Assembly (NCBI GenBank): GCA_025363655.1
Contig: JANYDK010000054.1
Location: forward strand, 1-50,397
From: Deltaproteobacteria bacterium
GTDB taxonomy: Bacteria; Myxococcota_A; Polyangia; Polyangiales; JADJMO01
Length of the DNA stretch: 50,397 nucleotides
Reading direction: 5' to 3'
This document shows positions 8,464 to 16,513 of this stretch, piece after piece. The translations under genes and the position numbers were made by a program. The first letter of the stretch is position 1. Every line of letters begins with the position of its first letter. The notes beneath the pieces are model-generated. The model was not told the DNA's origin, ran no database searches, and worked only from the letters and a program-made list of their open reading frames with translations.

Positions 8464-9261
8464 CTAGAAAGCACTCGTGGAAAAGCGTTGAGCGATGGCG
8501 TGGTCGGCGCTGCCGAGGTGCACGAGGACGACGCCGTCATGGCCACCTCCGTTGCGGTGCACGTCGTGGAGCCCAGTGCCGTCCGTGTAGGAGAGACCGT
8601 GCACGGAGACATGGGTGGCATCCTTCAGCTCGACGAGCCAACGCGCCACGAGCTCCGCTTTGGCGAACGGCGTGAAGTCGCTCGCGTGGACGCCCAAGTC
8701 GGTCACATAGTCGAAGCGTGCGCTCGACCAACCTTGGGGCGCGCTCGCCGGCGCGAGGTCTTTCGCGAAGATGGCCATCGGCGCGGCCGTCGTCGTGTCG
8801 TTGACGGTGATGGCGACGTCGTAGCGCGACGTGCCGACCTGGATTTGCAGGTGCAGGTGATCGGCGTCGTTCGGGCACGCGCCTCCCGTGCCGGGCGGCA
8901 CGATCGAGACGAGCTCGCCCTCCAGCGCACCGTCGACGTTCTTCGGCAGATCGGCTGCGAGCTGCTTGCGACCGAGACACGGCAGGCGCAGCGGGCCCCC
9001 GACGTCGCTCGGCGCAGGCAAGGTGTCGACGCGGGTGTCGACGCTGGCGTCGACGCTGGTGTCGGTCGTGGGCGCATCGGGTCGCGACGTGGCGTCGCTG
9101 GCGCCATCGACGAGCTCGACGAGCGAGCCGCTGTCTGGCTGACCGGCGCTCTCTCCGACGCTTCCCCCACAGCCGCAGAGGCCGAACATCCACGACGATG
9201 CAGTAGCGGCGAGGCGCGCCGTCACGCGGTACCTGCGTGAACGCAGACAGTGGTCGAACAT
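8464..9261 (-). CDS. Lipoprotein of unknown function
   Basis: The ATG at 9261 gives 265 aa. The N-terminus is basic (RSRRYRVTAR), then a hydrophobic stretch and a lipobox-like GLCGC near residue 30. An Asp/Ser/Thr linker follows, with a short 12-bp-type repeat giving DTSVDASVDT. The remaining ~170 residues form a globular domain with few Cys (PCLGRKQ, GACPND) and a His-rich end including HLHLQ and NGGGHDG. The His content could suggest metal binding, but no known family was recognised. It probably shares orientation and promoter region with the lipoprotein at 7706, 47 bp downstream. Confidence 0.75.
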   Translation of the reverse strand: MFDHCLRSRRYRVTARLAATASSWMFGLCGCGGSVGESAGQPDSGSLVELVDGASDATSRPDAPTTDTSVDASVDTRVDTLPAPSDVGGPLRLPCLGRKQLAADLPKNVDGALEGELVSIVPPGTGGACPNDADHLHLQIQVGTSRYDVAITVNDTTTAAPMAIFAKDLAPASAPQGWSSARFDYVTDLGVHASDFTPFAKAELVARWLVELKDATHVSVHGLSYTDGTGLHDVHRNGGGHDGVVLVHLGSADHAIAQRFSTSAF

Positions 9262-9499
9262 GCGAAATGTCTCCGAGCGAAAGCGTGCGAGAGTGCTCTT
9301 CCTCGGTCACCGCTGCAATCGGGTTTCGTCTCCGTCAGCTTGATGCAGCGAGCACGTTTTTTCGTGCGGATGCGCACGAGACGACGATGCGCATGAAAGG
9401 AAATCGAACGCGAGAGCGATGTCGCCATCGCCGACGTTTTTTTGCACGGCGACGCCGCGGAATGCCCGGGAGCGCGTGGCCTCGGTGATGAAGCCGTCC

Positions 9500-9535
9500 T
9501 TAGGGTTACGGTGGTTAGGGTTACGGTGGTTACGG
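9500..9535. repeat. 15-bp TTAGGGTTACGGTGG direct repeat
   Basis: Two exact copies of TTAGGGTTACGGTGG (9500-9514, 9515-9529) are followed by a partial third (TTACGG). They lie in the 456-bp gap 9262-9717 between divergent genes. Apart from this repeat and presumed promoters I see nothing in that gap. Confidence 0.85.
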
Positions 9536-9717
9536 TCCAATCGTCACCCGGGGGGGTGTCGCAACCGCGCCGCGCTGTGTCGGTACGCGCGAACGCGGCA
9601 AACGTTTCAACGGGGCGCCCATCCGCCCGTCCTCGCCGGGCATTTGCCGGAGCCGCTCGCGCCGCGGCGAGCGCGACGGTTTCCATACGTGCGCCGAGCG
9701 TCTACTTTGGTCGCGCC

Positions 9718-10311
9718 GTGACCGATCTCGACAGGCTGAGCGCGCCGAGAGCGCAACGAGACGCCGCGCTGTGCCGGCGTCTCGCCTTCCGGGCCTCCGT
9801 GGGCGCTGGGGGGATCACCGTCTTCGTGATCTTCGGCGTCCTCAACCTCTTTGGCGCGATGTTCGTCTGTGTCGGCGCACTCTTCGCGATGGTCGCCACG
9901 GTGGGTGCGAAGCAGGGGCCCCTCGGCGGCGCGCAGGCCTGGCTCGTATACGGCGTGCCGTGGGCTGCATTCGCCGTAGCGTGGCTGCCCTACGCGCTCT
10001 GGGTGCGCCGGAGCGTGCGCGGGCGCGTGGCCGCAGCGCTCCCGCTGTTCGAGGACGGCACGCTCGTCGACGGCACCATCGTCTCCGTCGACGAGCAGCG
10101 CACCGCGAAGAGCCGCACGATCTCCTACCAAGTGACGTTCGCCCACGAGGGCAAGGAGATGAGCTGCGGGACCACCTTCTATCCGGGGTTCAGCGAGAAC
10201 CTCCTGCGGGAGGGCGCGACGGCGCCAGTGCTCTACCTGCCCGGTCACCCGATGGCCGCGACGTTCGCGATCGACGGCGCGATGCGAATCGTGAGCATTC
10301 GCGGCGCGTAG
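9718..10311 (+). CDS. Membrane protein with DUF3592-like domain
   Basis: The likely start is GTG 9718 (197 aa); the frame is open farther upstream through non-coding-looking bases. Two strong hydrophobic segments (residues ~30-60 and ~75-95) precede a soluble domain. That domain has GTIVSVDEQR, a strand-rich middle with ISYQVTFAHEGKEM, and a final VLYLPGHP, an order reminiscent of DUF3592 proteins. It has no operon partner: 289 bp without a gene follow. Function unknown. Confidence 0.65.
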   Translation: MTDLDRLSAPRAQRDAALCRRLAFRASVGAGGITVFVIFGVLNLFGAMFVCVGALFAMVATVGAKQGPLGGAQAWLVYGVPWAAFAVAWLPYALWVRRSVRGRVAAALPLFEDGTLVDGTIVSVDEQRTAKSRTISYQVTFAHEGKEMSCGTTFYPGFSENLLREGATAPVLYLPGHPMAATFAIDGAMRIVSIRGA

Positions 10312-10600
10312 CTCGAAGAGCGGACGGTAGCCCGAGGAAAGCAATTCCGGAGGCCGAAGATGGCGCCGAGGCGAGATCGATCGGCTCGAAGGAAGCAGGC
10401 ATTTGGCCGAGCGCAATCTCCCGCGCGCTTTGCTTCGGGACCTCGACCCGCCGCCCGTGTCCCTCCTACCAGAGCGCCCGCCTCACCTCTGCAGACGTCG
10501 GCTCTCGAGGCTTGATCGGTCTCGACGGGTTCGTGCAGAGCCGGGTCCGGCCGCGGTGGCTCGGGTGACGCCGCTCGGAACAGTCGAAAGGTGGGTAGCA

Positions 10601-11250
10601 ATGGTGACGAAACGATGGGGCACGTACGCCGTAGGGTTGCTCGCTGGTGCTGCGTTCTGCTGCGCGACCGTGGATGCGGAGGCAGCGACCTCGGTGTCAC
10701 TCCACATGAGCACGGGCTGCAACGGTAAGGCCGGAATGCCCCAGGTATCGAAGTACATTTTCGTCCACTGGACGAACGACGGCAAAGACCCGGAGCACTA
10801 CTTCTCGAACGGTGATGGGAGCTATGGGTCGGGGTACCTCTACAACCTCATTCGGGGCATGGAGGGGACCACGGCGATGGGCACGATGTCGACGTACTTC
10901 TCGTTCAGCCCAATCTCGTTCTTCGGCCAATCCTATTGCATCGCTCCTTCGTTCTTCTCGAACACGGCACCCTCGTCCAACGTCGTCGGCTACGTCGCTC
11001 CCGGCCCATCGCTTCCGAACGCGCCGCCCGTGCCCACCAGCGACACCGACGACTCGAAGATCCAGGCGCTCGTCAACTACGTAGCCGCGACGGTCGGCGG
11101 GAACGATCCGAACAACGTCTACGTCATCCTCGGACCGCCGGGATACAACGCGAACGACGGTGGTGGGTGCGGCTATCATTCCAACGCCGGCGACAACAAG
11201 TACATGTTTCTCGGCTACCAGGACACGGGGTTCGCGCCGTGCAACGGCGG
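10601..11250 (+). pseudogene. Truncated secreted EXORDIUM/phosphate-induced-like protein
   Basis: ATG 10601 starts a clear signal peptide (MVTKRWGTYAVGLLAGAAF...ATVDAEA). The mature part includes SKYIFVHWTNDG and the stretch NNVYVILGPPGYN...GCGYHSN...NKYMFLGYQDTG. That order resembles the V-Y-x-V-L-T ... C-G-x-H ... K-Y-x-x-V-G motifs of the EXORDIUM (phosphate-induced protein 1) family. The reading frame then leaves protein-like sequence at ~11250, exactly where a transposase fragment in another frame begins, so the C-terminus is lost. Family assignment is moderate; truncation is more certain. Confidence 0.55.
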
Positions 11251-11409
11251 CACGGCGTCTACGACGTCGGGCGCGACGAGGCGTGGGTCAACGTCGGCAT
11301 CGACCACGACACCACTGAATTCGCGGTGGAGTCGATCAAGCGATGGTGGAGAAACATGGGTCGCAGCGCCTATCCCGAAGGGACCGAGCTGCTGTCAGCG
11401 GTGGCCTGA
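11251..11409 (+). mobile_element. ISAzo13-type transposase fragment
   Basis: In the frame starting at 11251 the bases encode HGVYDVGRDEAWVNVGIDHD and then FAVESIKRWWRNMGRSAYPE. This matches the conserved block of ISAzo13-family (Rhodopirellula-type) transposases around V-x-V-G-x-D-H-D-T-x-x-F-A-V-E-S-I-R-R-W-W. Only ~50 codons remain; the expected LLITADGGGSN continuation has degenerated to LLSAVA and a stop. No flanking inverted repeats were found. It is a non-functional relic. Confidence 0.75.
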
Positions 11410-11451
11410 AAGCGCGCAAGAAGTCACGACGATGCATGGCGACCTCGATGG

Positions 11452-11630
11452 CTACACGGTGCTGCGAAACCGACTTTCCCCATGCTCATCGAAGAACTCC
11501 TCGATGAGCTGCTTGCCGGAGACGTGCAGGACCACGTATCCGTTCCTTCCCACGGCGCCATTCGGGCTTCGTTCGGCCCATTCGACCTTCGCGTTGGCGT
11601 CGCCTTCGGGCTTGAAGTCGGGGACCGAAC
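11452..11630 (-). pseudogene. C-terminal remnant of an unidentified secreted protein
   Basis: The minus strand carries ~58 codons of protein-like sequence ending in RNGYVVLHVSGKQLIEEFFD and DEHGESRFRSTV, with no credible start upstream. The strand-turn-strand pattern resembles the end of secreted metallophosphoesterases, but that is a weak match. It lies next to the transposase relic, consistent with a rearranged patch. Confidence 0.35.
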
Positions 11631-11746
11631 ATGGAGGTCCGCGCGCGCCGATTCGACGGCAAAGGAAAGGCGTTCGACGGGGCGCCGACCGTTCGAGCTG
11701 ACCAATCTCGGGCGCCCGTGTCGCCGGTTCCGCGTAGAGTTCGCCC

Positions 11747-12178
11747 ATGCGCCCGCTCGCCGCACTCCTCGCCGGCTTCCTCTCCCTCCAGACCGCCTCC
11801 TGCTTCACCATCACTGGCACCATCATCGGCGCGTCGACCGATCGCTTCGACAGCGGCACCTCCCAGCCTGCCGATGCGATGATCCTCGACCGCGGTACGC
11901 CGGTGGAGCTCCGCCTGCGCAACAGCAGCGGCGAGCCGGTGCGCGGGGAGTTCCTGCGCCGCACGAAGGACTCGATCGTGGTCGGCGATGCCGAAACCCA
12001 CGTGGAGCGCGAGGTGCTCCTCGCCGACGTCACGATGCTCCGCGCGCGCGTGGGGAGCTATTGGGTCCACGGGCTGGTGGTCGGCCTCCTCCTCGATGTC
12101 GTGACCACCGTGCTCGTCGTCAGCGTCTATTGCGGAGGCCCGAAGAAGAACGGCTACGGCCCTTGCGACGACTCGTGA
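11747..12178 (+). CDS. Small lipoprotein with one membrane helix
   Basis: This 143-aa product starts MRPLAALLAGFLSLQTASC, a signal with lipobox TASC. The middle has RGTPVELRLRN...GEPVRGEFLRRTKDSIVV, a pattern of a small beta domain. A hydrophobic segment (~residues 110-130, GLVVGLLLDVVTTVLVVSV) precedes a short tail ending PCDDS. Family not recognised. The upstream 11410-11746 stretch holds only relics. Confidence 0.7.
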   Translation: MRPLAALLAGFLSLQTASCFTITGTIIGASTDRFDSGTSQPADAMILDRGTPVELRLRNSSGEPVRGEFLRRTKDSIVVGDAETHVEREVLLADVTMLRARVGSYWVHGLVVGLLLDVVTTVLVVSVYCGGPKKNGYGPCDDS

Positions 12179-12268
12179 GGGGTGACCTCGTCGCGTGGTG
12201 ATTGACCGCTCCGAGGACGAGCACCGTGGCGAGCAAAGGCCCTATGGCCGTTTCGTCGGCTTCGTGCC

Positions 12269-12501
12269 TCAGGTCTCGGTCATTGGTTCTGACGTCGTCG
12301 TCTCTTCCTCACGACGACGGCGAGCAGAGTCGGCGACGCACTGCTTGTTCGAGGCGCAGCTGGTGCCGGTTTTGCAGTCACTCTGGCTGTTGCAGACTGC
12401 GCCGCAGCATTTTTCGCCGGCACCCTTCGCAGCACGAGCCCGCACGAGTTGCACGTGAGCGCGCCCTCGCGGTTTTCGTACTGGCACTTCGGGCACTGCA
12501 C
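12269..12501 (-). pseudogene. Frameshifted zinc-ribbon / Cys-rich small gene
   Basis: From ATG 12501 the minus strand encodes a typical zinc-ribbon start, MQCPKCQYENREGALTCNSC (CxxC...CxxC). After ~30 residues the frame becomes Ala/Thr-rich noise, while the neighbouring frame begins a Cys-rich segment (EKCCGAVCNSQSDCKTGTSC) that runs to a stop at 12269. The switch falls at a run of five T (12410-12414, A on the coding strand). One indel there would give an intact protein of ~77 aa. A sequencing error, a real frameshift mutation and programmed slippage are all possible. Confidence 0.5.
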
Positions 12502-12649
12502 CTCGTCCCCTTCCCGAGCTCCGACGCGGCGGAGCCTGGGCGAGAATATCTCTCGACCCGGAAAGGGTCCTATTTTGGAGGACCCGAGCGCGAGGGGTGG
12601 CGCTCTCGCGCCGCGGGAGGCGGACCGGCGGACCTCAGGCGGGCCACGG

Positions 12650-12946
12650 TCACCCGCGCAGCGTGATGGTCACCTTCTTGGAGAAGTTTCCCCAGAAGCG
12701 GCTGTAGACGATGCCGACGTCGCAGCCCGTGGCCGGCACCTCCACGTCCCACGCGCGCCGTCGCTTGAAGAGACCCAGGTCGAGGACCGACTCGAGCTTG
12801 TGAGGGCCGGGCGTCGCCTCGACGACGACGTCGATGCCGGCGAGGAAGCCGCCGTCGTAGACCAGCGCGCCGTCGAGGGTGAGGAGGGCGCGGACGTCGT
12901 TGAGGAAGAAGCCGGGACGGGGGAAGACGAGGCGGACGGCGCTCAT
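12650..12946 (-). CDS. Small conserved-looking hypothetical protein (98 aa)
   Basis: ATG 12946. No signal or membrane segment. The pattern VRLVFPRPGFFLNDVRALL, DGALVYDGGFLAGIDVVVEA, TPGPHKL and a final strand KKVTITLRG looks like a small beta-sandwich in which a 'ligand/host' strand pair is followed by a P-G-x-H-x-L turn. This occurs in short bacterial proteins of unknown role. Two Cys at most, so no metal site is evident. 148 bp without a gene separate it from the zinc-ribbon relic. Confidence 0.65.
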   Translation of the reverse strand: MSAVRLVFPRPGFFLNDVRALLTLDGALVYDGGFLAGIDVVVEATPGPHKLESVLDLGLFKRRRAWDVEVPATGCDVGIVYSRFWGNFSKKVTITLRG

Positions 12947-13170
12947 GGAGGGCGCAGAGTGTCACCGCGGAAAGCGCGCGGCCACCAGCTCGCAGGTGAA
13001 GGACTTCCTCGGGGGCATGCGTCGCAGGAGCACGCGGAAAGCCAATGGCGTCGGGGAGCAGTTCGGCGTCGATTTCAAGGTGTCCATCGATCCGACGCCG
13101 GCGACGAGCGCGAGCAAGGCCTCCGAAACCCGCGAAACGGGGCCACGGCACCTCGCGGCCGCGGGAACGG

Positions 13171-13395
13171 CAGCCGACGAAAGCGCGCCAAGGTGTAGGA
13201 GAGATCTTCGCCGTCGAGCATCTCCATGACGATGAAGGGAAGACCTTCGTGGACGCCATGGTCGAGCATCTGCACCACGTGCGGCGAACGCACTGCAGCC
13301 GCCGCGGCAGCTTCGCGCTAGAAGCGCGCGATCACGTCGGTCTCGTCGAGGAGCTCCTGGGAGAGGAACATCACGACCACCGGCACCTTCAAGCG
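13171..13395 (-). pseudogene. Ser/Thr kinase N-lobe remnant with in-frame TAG
   Basis: Read on the minus strand, the sequence is LKVPVVVMFLSQELLDETDV, IARF, a TAG stop (13318-13320), then REAAAAAAVRSPHVVQMLDH and HEGLPFIVMEMLDGEDLSY. That is the order of kinase subdomains II-V in one unbroken frame apart from the stop, and the usual VAxK lysine position reads Met. Sequence on both sides loses kinase character, so ATP-binding loop and catalytic loop are both missing. A dead fragment. Confidence 0.7.
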
Positions 13396-13414
13396 CGGCC
13401 TGGGCGGTGACGCC

Positions 13415-13843
13415 CTAATCGCTCTCGCCCCCCGCATCAGCACAACGCGGCAAGCACACCGCCCCCCCCTGCTGGGCAACAACGCACCGCCACTTTCCCT
13501 CCTGGCAACTACAGCGAAATCCATTCACCGGCCCCGCACTCGTCGCGCAGCCGCAAAGATACTGAATGGCCATCGAGCACGTAGACGCCTCGGAACAAGC
13601 CCCCGTAGGCAGCGCCTCGATCGGATAGAACGCGCCGCCCGAGAATTTCCCTCCACCGCAGCGCGGCGTGCAAGCTGGATACTTGGAAAGGTCGGCGTCA
13701 CTTTCGACGGGGAAGATCTCAGCCTCGCTGTGGGGAGCACTCGAACACGACGTCGTCGTCGATGGGCCGTTGTCACTGCTGGTCGACGAGCAGCCGGCAA
13801 CCATCGATGGGAGCGCCAGCGCGGTGACGTACGAGAATCTCAT
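13415..13843 (-). CDS. Cys-rich lipoprotein
   Basis: This 142-aa product has signal peptide MRFSYVTALALPSMVAGC with lipobox VAGC, a short Ser/Thr linker, then a compact domain with ~15 Cys (CTPRCGGG, CSMAIQYLCGC, CSCQEGKWRC, CLPRC). The G-x-F-x-C-x-C-Q-x-G-x-W-x-C stretch resembles small disulfide-knotted modules. No catalytic motif. It lies just beyond the kinase remnant on the same strand. Confidence 0.8.
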   Translation of the reverse strand: MRFSYVTALALPSMVAGCSSTSSDNGPSTTTSCSSAPHSEAEIFPVESDADLSKYPACTPRCGGGKFSGGAFYPIEALPTGACSEASTCSMAIQYLCGCATSAGPVNGFRCSCQEGKWRCVVAQQGGAVCLPRCADAGGESD

Positions 13844-14013
13844 CGCCTCTTCTCCTGAAGAACCAGTGTCCTACGACGACCGCGATCTTTCACGGCCCTT
13901 CGACGGAGCCGGCTCGAAGAGCGGAAGCGAGCCTCGATGCTAGCTCTGCCACGACGAACCGGGCTCGCGGCGTGCAGTGGCGCCCCGGCCGCAGATTTTG
14001 CAAACTGCCAGCC

Positions 14014-14562
14014 ATGCGCACTCTCCGCCCCACCACGACATGCCTCACGCTCGCGCTCACGGCATGCATCGTCGGCACTGGCACCGGCTGCGCGTACCGC
14101 ACCCCTGAGGTGCACGTGCCTGCAGCTCTCCCCACGGGCATCTTCGCGGGCGACGTCGATGTCGACGTCCATCTCGATCACCACCGCGCAGACGCAGCCA
14201 CCACCGCCGACGTCACCTCTTGGATGGGAAAAATGCTCCCCAAGAAGGCCGGCAGCCAACCCGCCCACGTCTGGGTGCGCGTCGACGCCGACGAGATGGC
14301 CTCGATGGGCAACGGCTGGGAGGCCTGCAACGTGGCGTGTCTCTTCCCGGTGCTCCTCGGCATGAACGTCGGTCACCAAACGGTGCGCGTGCAAGTCGTC
14401 ATCGAAACGGGCGGGCGGCTGTTCAAGGGATTCGGCGGCGCCGACAAGTGGGGGAGCCTTTGGGCGATGCCGTTGAAGCGGGCTCTCGCGGTGGCGCTCG
14501 ATCGCGCGCTCACCTCGGCCGCGTCGTCGCCGCCGGAGATGCTTCCGCAAACGAAAATTTGA
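14014..14562 (+). CDS. Lipoprotein, unknown function
   Basis: ATG 14014 (182 aa) gives a signal peptide with a Cys-containing end (LTAC or GTGC); an in-frame ATG at 13972 lacks signal features. Mature features are a His/Asp-rich strand (DVDVDVHLDHHRAD), a segment with CNVACLFPVLLGM that could be a short hydrophobic hairpin, and a last helix with LKRALAVALDRAL. No family recognised. It ends 13 bp before the AraC-type regulator, so the two may be one transcript. Confidence 0.7.
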   Translation: MRTLRPTTTCLTLALTACIVGTGTGCAYRTPEVHVPAALPTGIFAGDVDVDVHLDHHRADAATTADVTSWMGKMLPKKAGSQPAHVWVRVDADEMASMGNGWEACNVACLFPVLLGMNVGHQTVRVQVVIETGGRLFKGFGGADKWGSLWAMPLKRALAVALDRALTSAASSPPEMLPQTKI

Positions 14563-14575
14563 GCGTAATCCCGCC

Positions 14576-15412
14576 GTGCTCATTCCCAGCGAGACGCTCT
14601 TCACTTCACCCCGGGTGCGCATCGGGCGCTTTCGCGCTTCGCCGAGCCACCCGCTCTTCGCCGACAGCGGACCGACGAAGGCACACCTCCTCGTCTTCCC
14701 GCGCACCGCCGTCGGCATCGCGCAGGCCGGTCGCCGGGCCGTCGTCGCCGACCCGAGCGTGGTGATGCTCTACAACCGGGGACAAGCGTACCGACGCCGC
14801 GTCGTCGATCCCGCCGGTGACGCGTGCGAGTGGTTCGCCTACGAGACCGACGACGTGCTCGACGCTCTCGCGCTCGTCGATGATCGCGCGGAAGAGCGTC
14901 GCGAAGAGCCCTTCGCCGGCTCGAGCACGCGTGCCATGGCCTCGACGTACCTCGAACAAAGACGCCTTTCACGCGCCCTCGACGAAGGATGCACGAATGC
15001 AGATATAGACGAGTTATGTATCGAGGAGCGCGCGCTCGGGCTCCTCGGCACGGTCACCGCCGGGCTCGCGAACGTGAGACGCGCGAAGACGCCGCGGCAC
15101 GAGGAGATGGTCAGGACAGTCGAGGAGCATCTCGCGCGTTCGTTCGCTGAACGCGTCACCCTCGACGACCTCGCCCGCGCAGTCAGTTGCTCACCCTTCC
15201 ACCTCTGCAAGGTCTTCCGAGCGCTCACCGGTGAGACGATTCACGGGAAGCTGACTACCCTCCGGCTGCGCGCGGCGCTCGAGCGCGTGCTCGACGGCGA
15301 AGACCTCACGCAGGTCGCGCTCGACGTCGGCTTCGCCAGTCACAGCCACTTCACGTACGCGTTTCGTCGTCACTACGGCGAAGCGCCCCGGAGCGTGCGC
15401 GCAAGATCGTGA
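14576..15412 (+). CDS. AraC-family transcriptional regulator
   Basis: The GTG start at 14576 gives 278 aa. The N-terminal ~150 residues form a cupin-like sensory domain (HLLVFPRTAVG..., YNRGQAYRRRV). The C-terminal ~100 residues are a double helix-turn-helix: first VTLDDLARAVSCSPFHLCKV with FRALTGETIHGKL, second LTQVALDVGFASHSHFTYAF and the closing R-R-H-Y-G-E-A-P motif typical of AraC/XylS DNA-binding domains. Role: DNA-binding regulator; inducer and targets unknown. Adjacent candidates are the lipoprotein upstream and the DUF1579-like gene downstream. Confidence 0.92.
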   Translation: MLIPSETLFTSPRVRIGRFRASPSHPLFADSGPTKAHLLVFPRTAVGIAQAGRRAVVADPSVVMLYNRGQAYRRRVVDPAGDACEWFAYETDDVLDALALVDDRAEERREEPFAGSSTRAMASTYLEQRRLSRALDEGCTNADIDELCIEERALGLLGTVTAGLANVRRAKTPRHEEMVRTVEEHLARSFAERVTLDDLARAVSCSPFHLCKVFRALTGETIHGKLTTLRLRAALERVLDGEDLTQVALDVGFASHSHFTYAFRRHYGEAPRSVRARS

Positions 15413-15448
15413 CAGCGCGGGCGTGGCCTCTCGTGGCAGCGTCGTCCG

Positions 15449-16513
15449 ATGCTCCGCGCGACTTGCTTCGCTCTCCGCTTCATATGGCTCGCCGTGCTCG
15501 CCTTGCTTGCCTGCCTCTTCGGCTGCGGCGCGGCGCGCGCGACTCCACCGGCCGGATTCTCGTCGGCGACGTCGTGCGAGACGTCCGAGTACCATCGCCT
15601 CGACTTCTGGCTCGGCGAGTGGAACGTCACGTCGGCGGGCAAGCTGGACGGCACCAACGTCGTCGCCAAAGTGCTCGGCGGCTGCGCGATCGAAGAGCGT
15701 TGGAGCGACGCCGACGGTAGCAGCGGCAAGAGCCTCTTCACCTTCGATCGCGCGCTCGGCAAGTGGAAGCAGACCTGGGCGACGAGCGTCGGAACCTGGA
15801 AAGAGAAACGCGAGATCGAGATCGATTTCGATGGCACGCCCGGCACCGTGCGCTTTCTCGGCGAGGTGCCACGCCCAGGCGGCGGCACCGCGCTCGATCG
15901 GACCACGCTCACGCCGCTCGCCGGCGGCCGCGTGCTCCAAGTCATCGAACGATCGACGGACGGCGGCGCTACTTGGGAGCGCTGGGAGGGCCTCTACGTG
16001 AAGACGAACACCTCGATGGCGTGCAGCGACGCGGCCCATCGCGCGTTCGATTTCTGGCTCGGCGACTGGGACCTCGTGGTGAAGGTGCGCAAGCCCGGCG
16101 AGCCGGAGGCGTGGGACGAAGCGCACGGCGTGAACGAAATTCGCGCGACGCACGGCGGGTGCGTGATCGAGGAGCGCTTCCGCGCCGAGGGCCCCGGCGA
16201 GCCATGGGCAGGCCACAGCGTCTCGGTCTTGGTCGACGGCCGCTGGCGCCAGACGTGGGTCGACGACCAAGCGAGCTACATGCTCTTCGTCGGCGGCTTC
16301 GAGGCCGAGAGCGGAAGCGATGGCGAGAATGGCAAGAATGGCAAGAAGATGATCCTCGAAGGTGAGCCGAAAGAGCGCGATGGGAAGCACTTCCGCATGC
16401 GCATGGTGTTCACCGACGTCACCGCGACGAGCATGCTCTGGCGCTGGGAGCGCACCGACGACGAGGGCAAGACGTGGCGGCCGCGGATGCTCATCACGTA
16501 TCGGCGGCGTTGA
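15449..16513 (+). CDS. Secreted protein with two DUF1579-like domains
   Basis: This 354-aa product has a signal peptide ending near LFGCGAARA (possible lipobox FGC). The body is an internal duplication. The first copy starts DFWLGEWNV and contains GGCAIEERW; the second starts DFWLGDWDLVV with GGCVIEERF. Each ends in an R/K-W-x-Q-T-W-V-type strand. The D-F-W-[LI]-G-[DE]-W start is the hallmark of DUF1579-related beta-barrel proteins, possibly lipid- or small-molecule-binding. A 36-bp gap from the AraC gene suggests co-expression or regulation by it. Confidence 0.8.
   Translation: MLRATCFALRFIWLAVLALLACLFGCGAARATPPAGFSSATSCETSEYHRLDFWLGEWNVTSAGKLDGTNVVAKVLGGCAIEERWSDADGSSGKSLFTFDRALGKWKQTWATSVGTWKEKREIEIDFDGTPGTVRFLGEVPRPGGGTALDRTTLTPLAGGRVLQVIERSTDGGATWERWEGLYVKTNTSMACSDAAHRAFDFWLGDWDLVVKVRKPGEPEAWDEAHGVNEIRATHGGCVIEERFRAEGPGEPWAGHSVSVLVDGRWRQTWVDDQASYMLFVGGFEAESGSDGENGKNGKKMILEGEPKERDGKHFRMRMVFTDVTATSMLWRWERTDDEGKTWRPRMLITYRRR

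Noticed and set aside
9500-9535. TTAGGG repeats as a telomere or linear-replicon end
   Set aside because: Only two full copies of a 15-bp unit inside ordinary chromosome with genes on both sides; far too short for a telomere.
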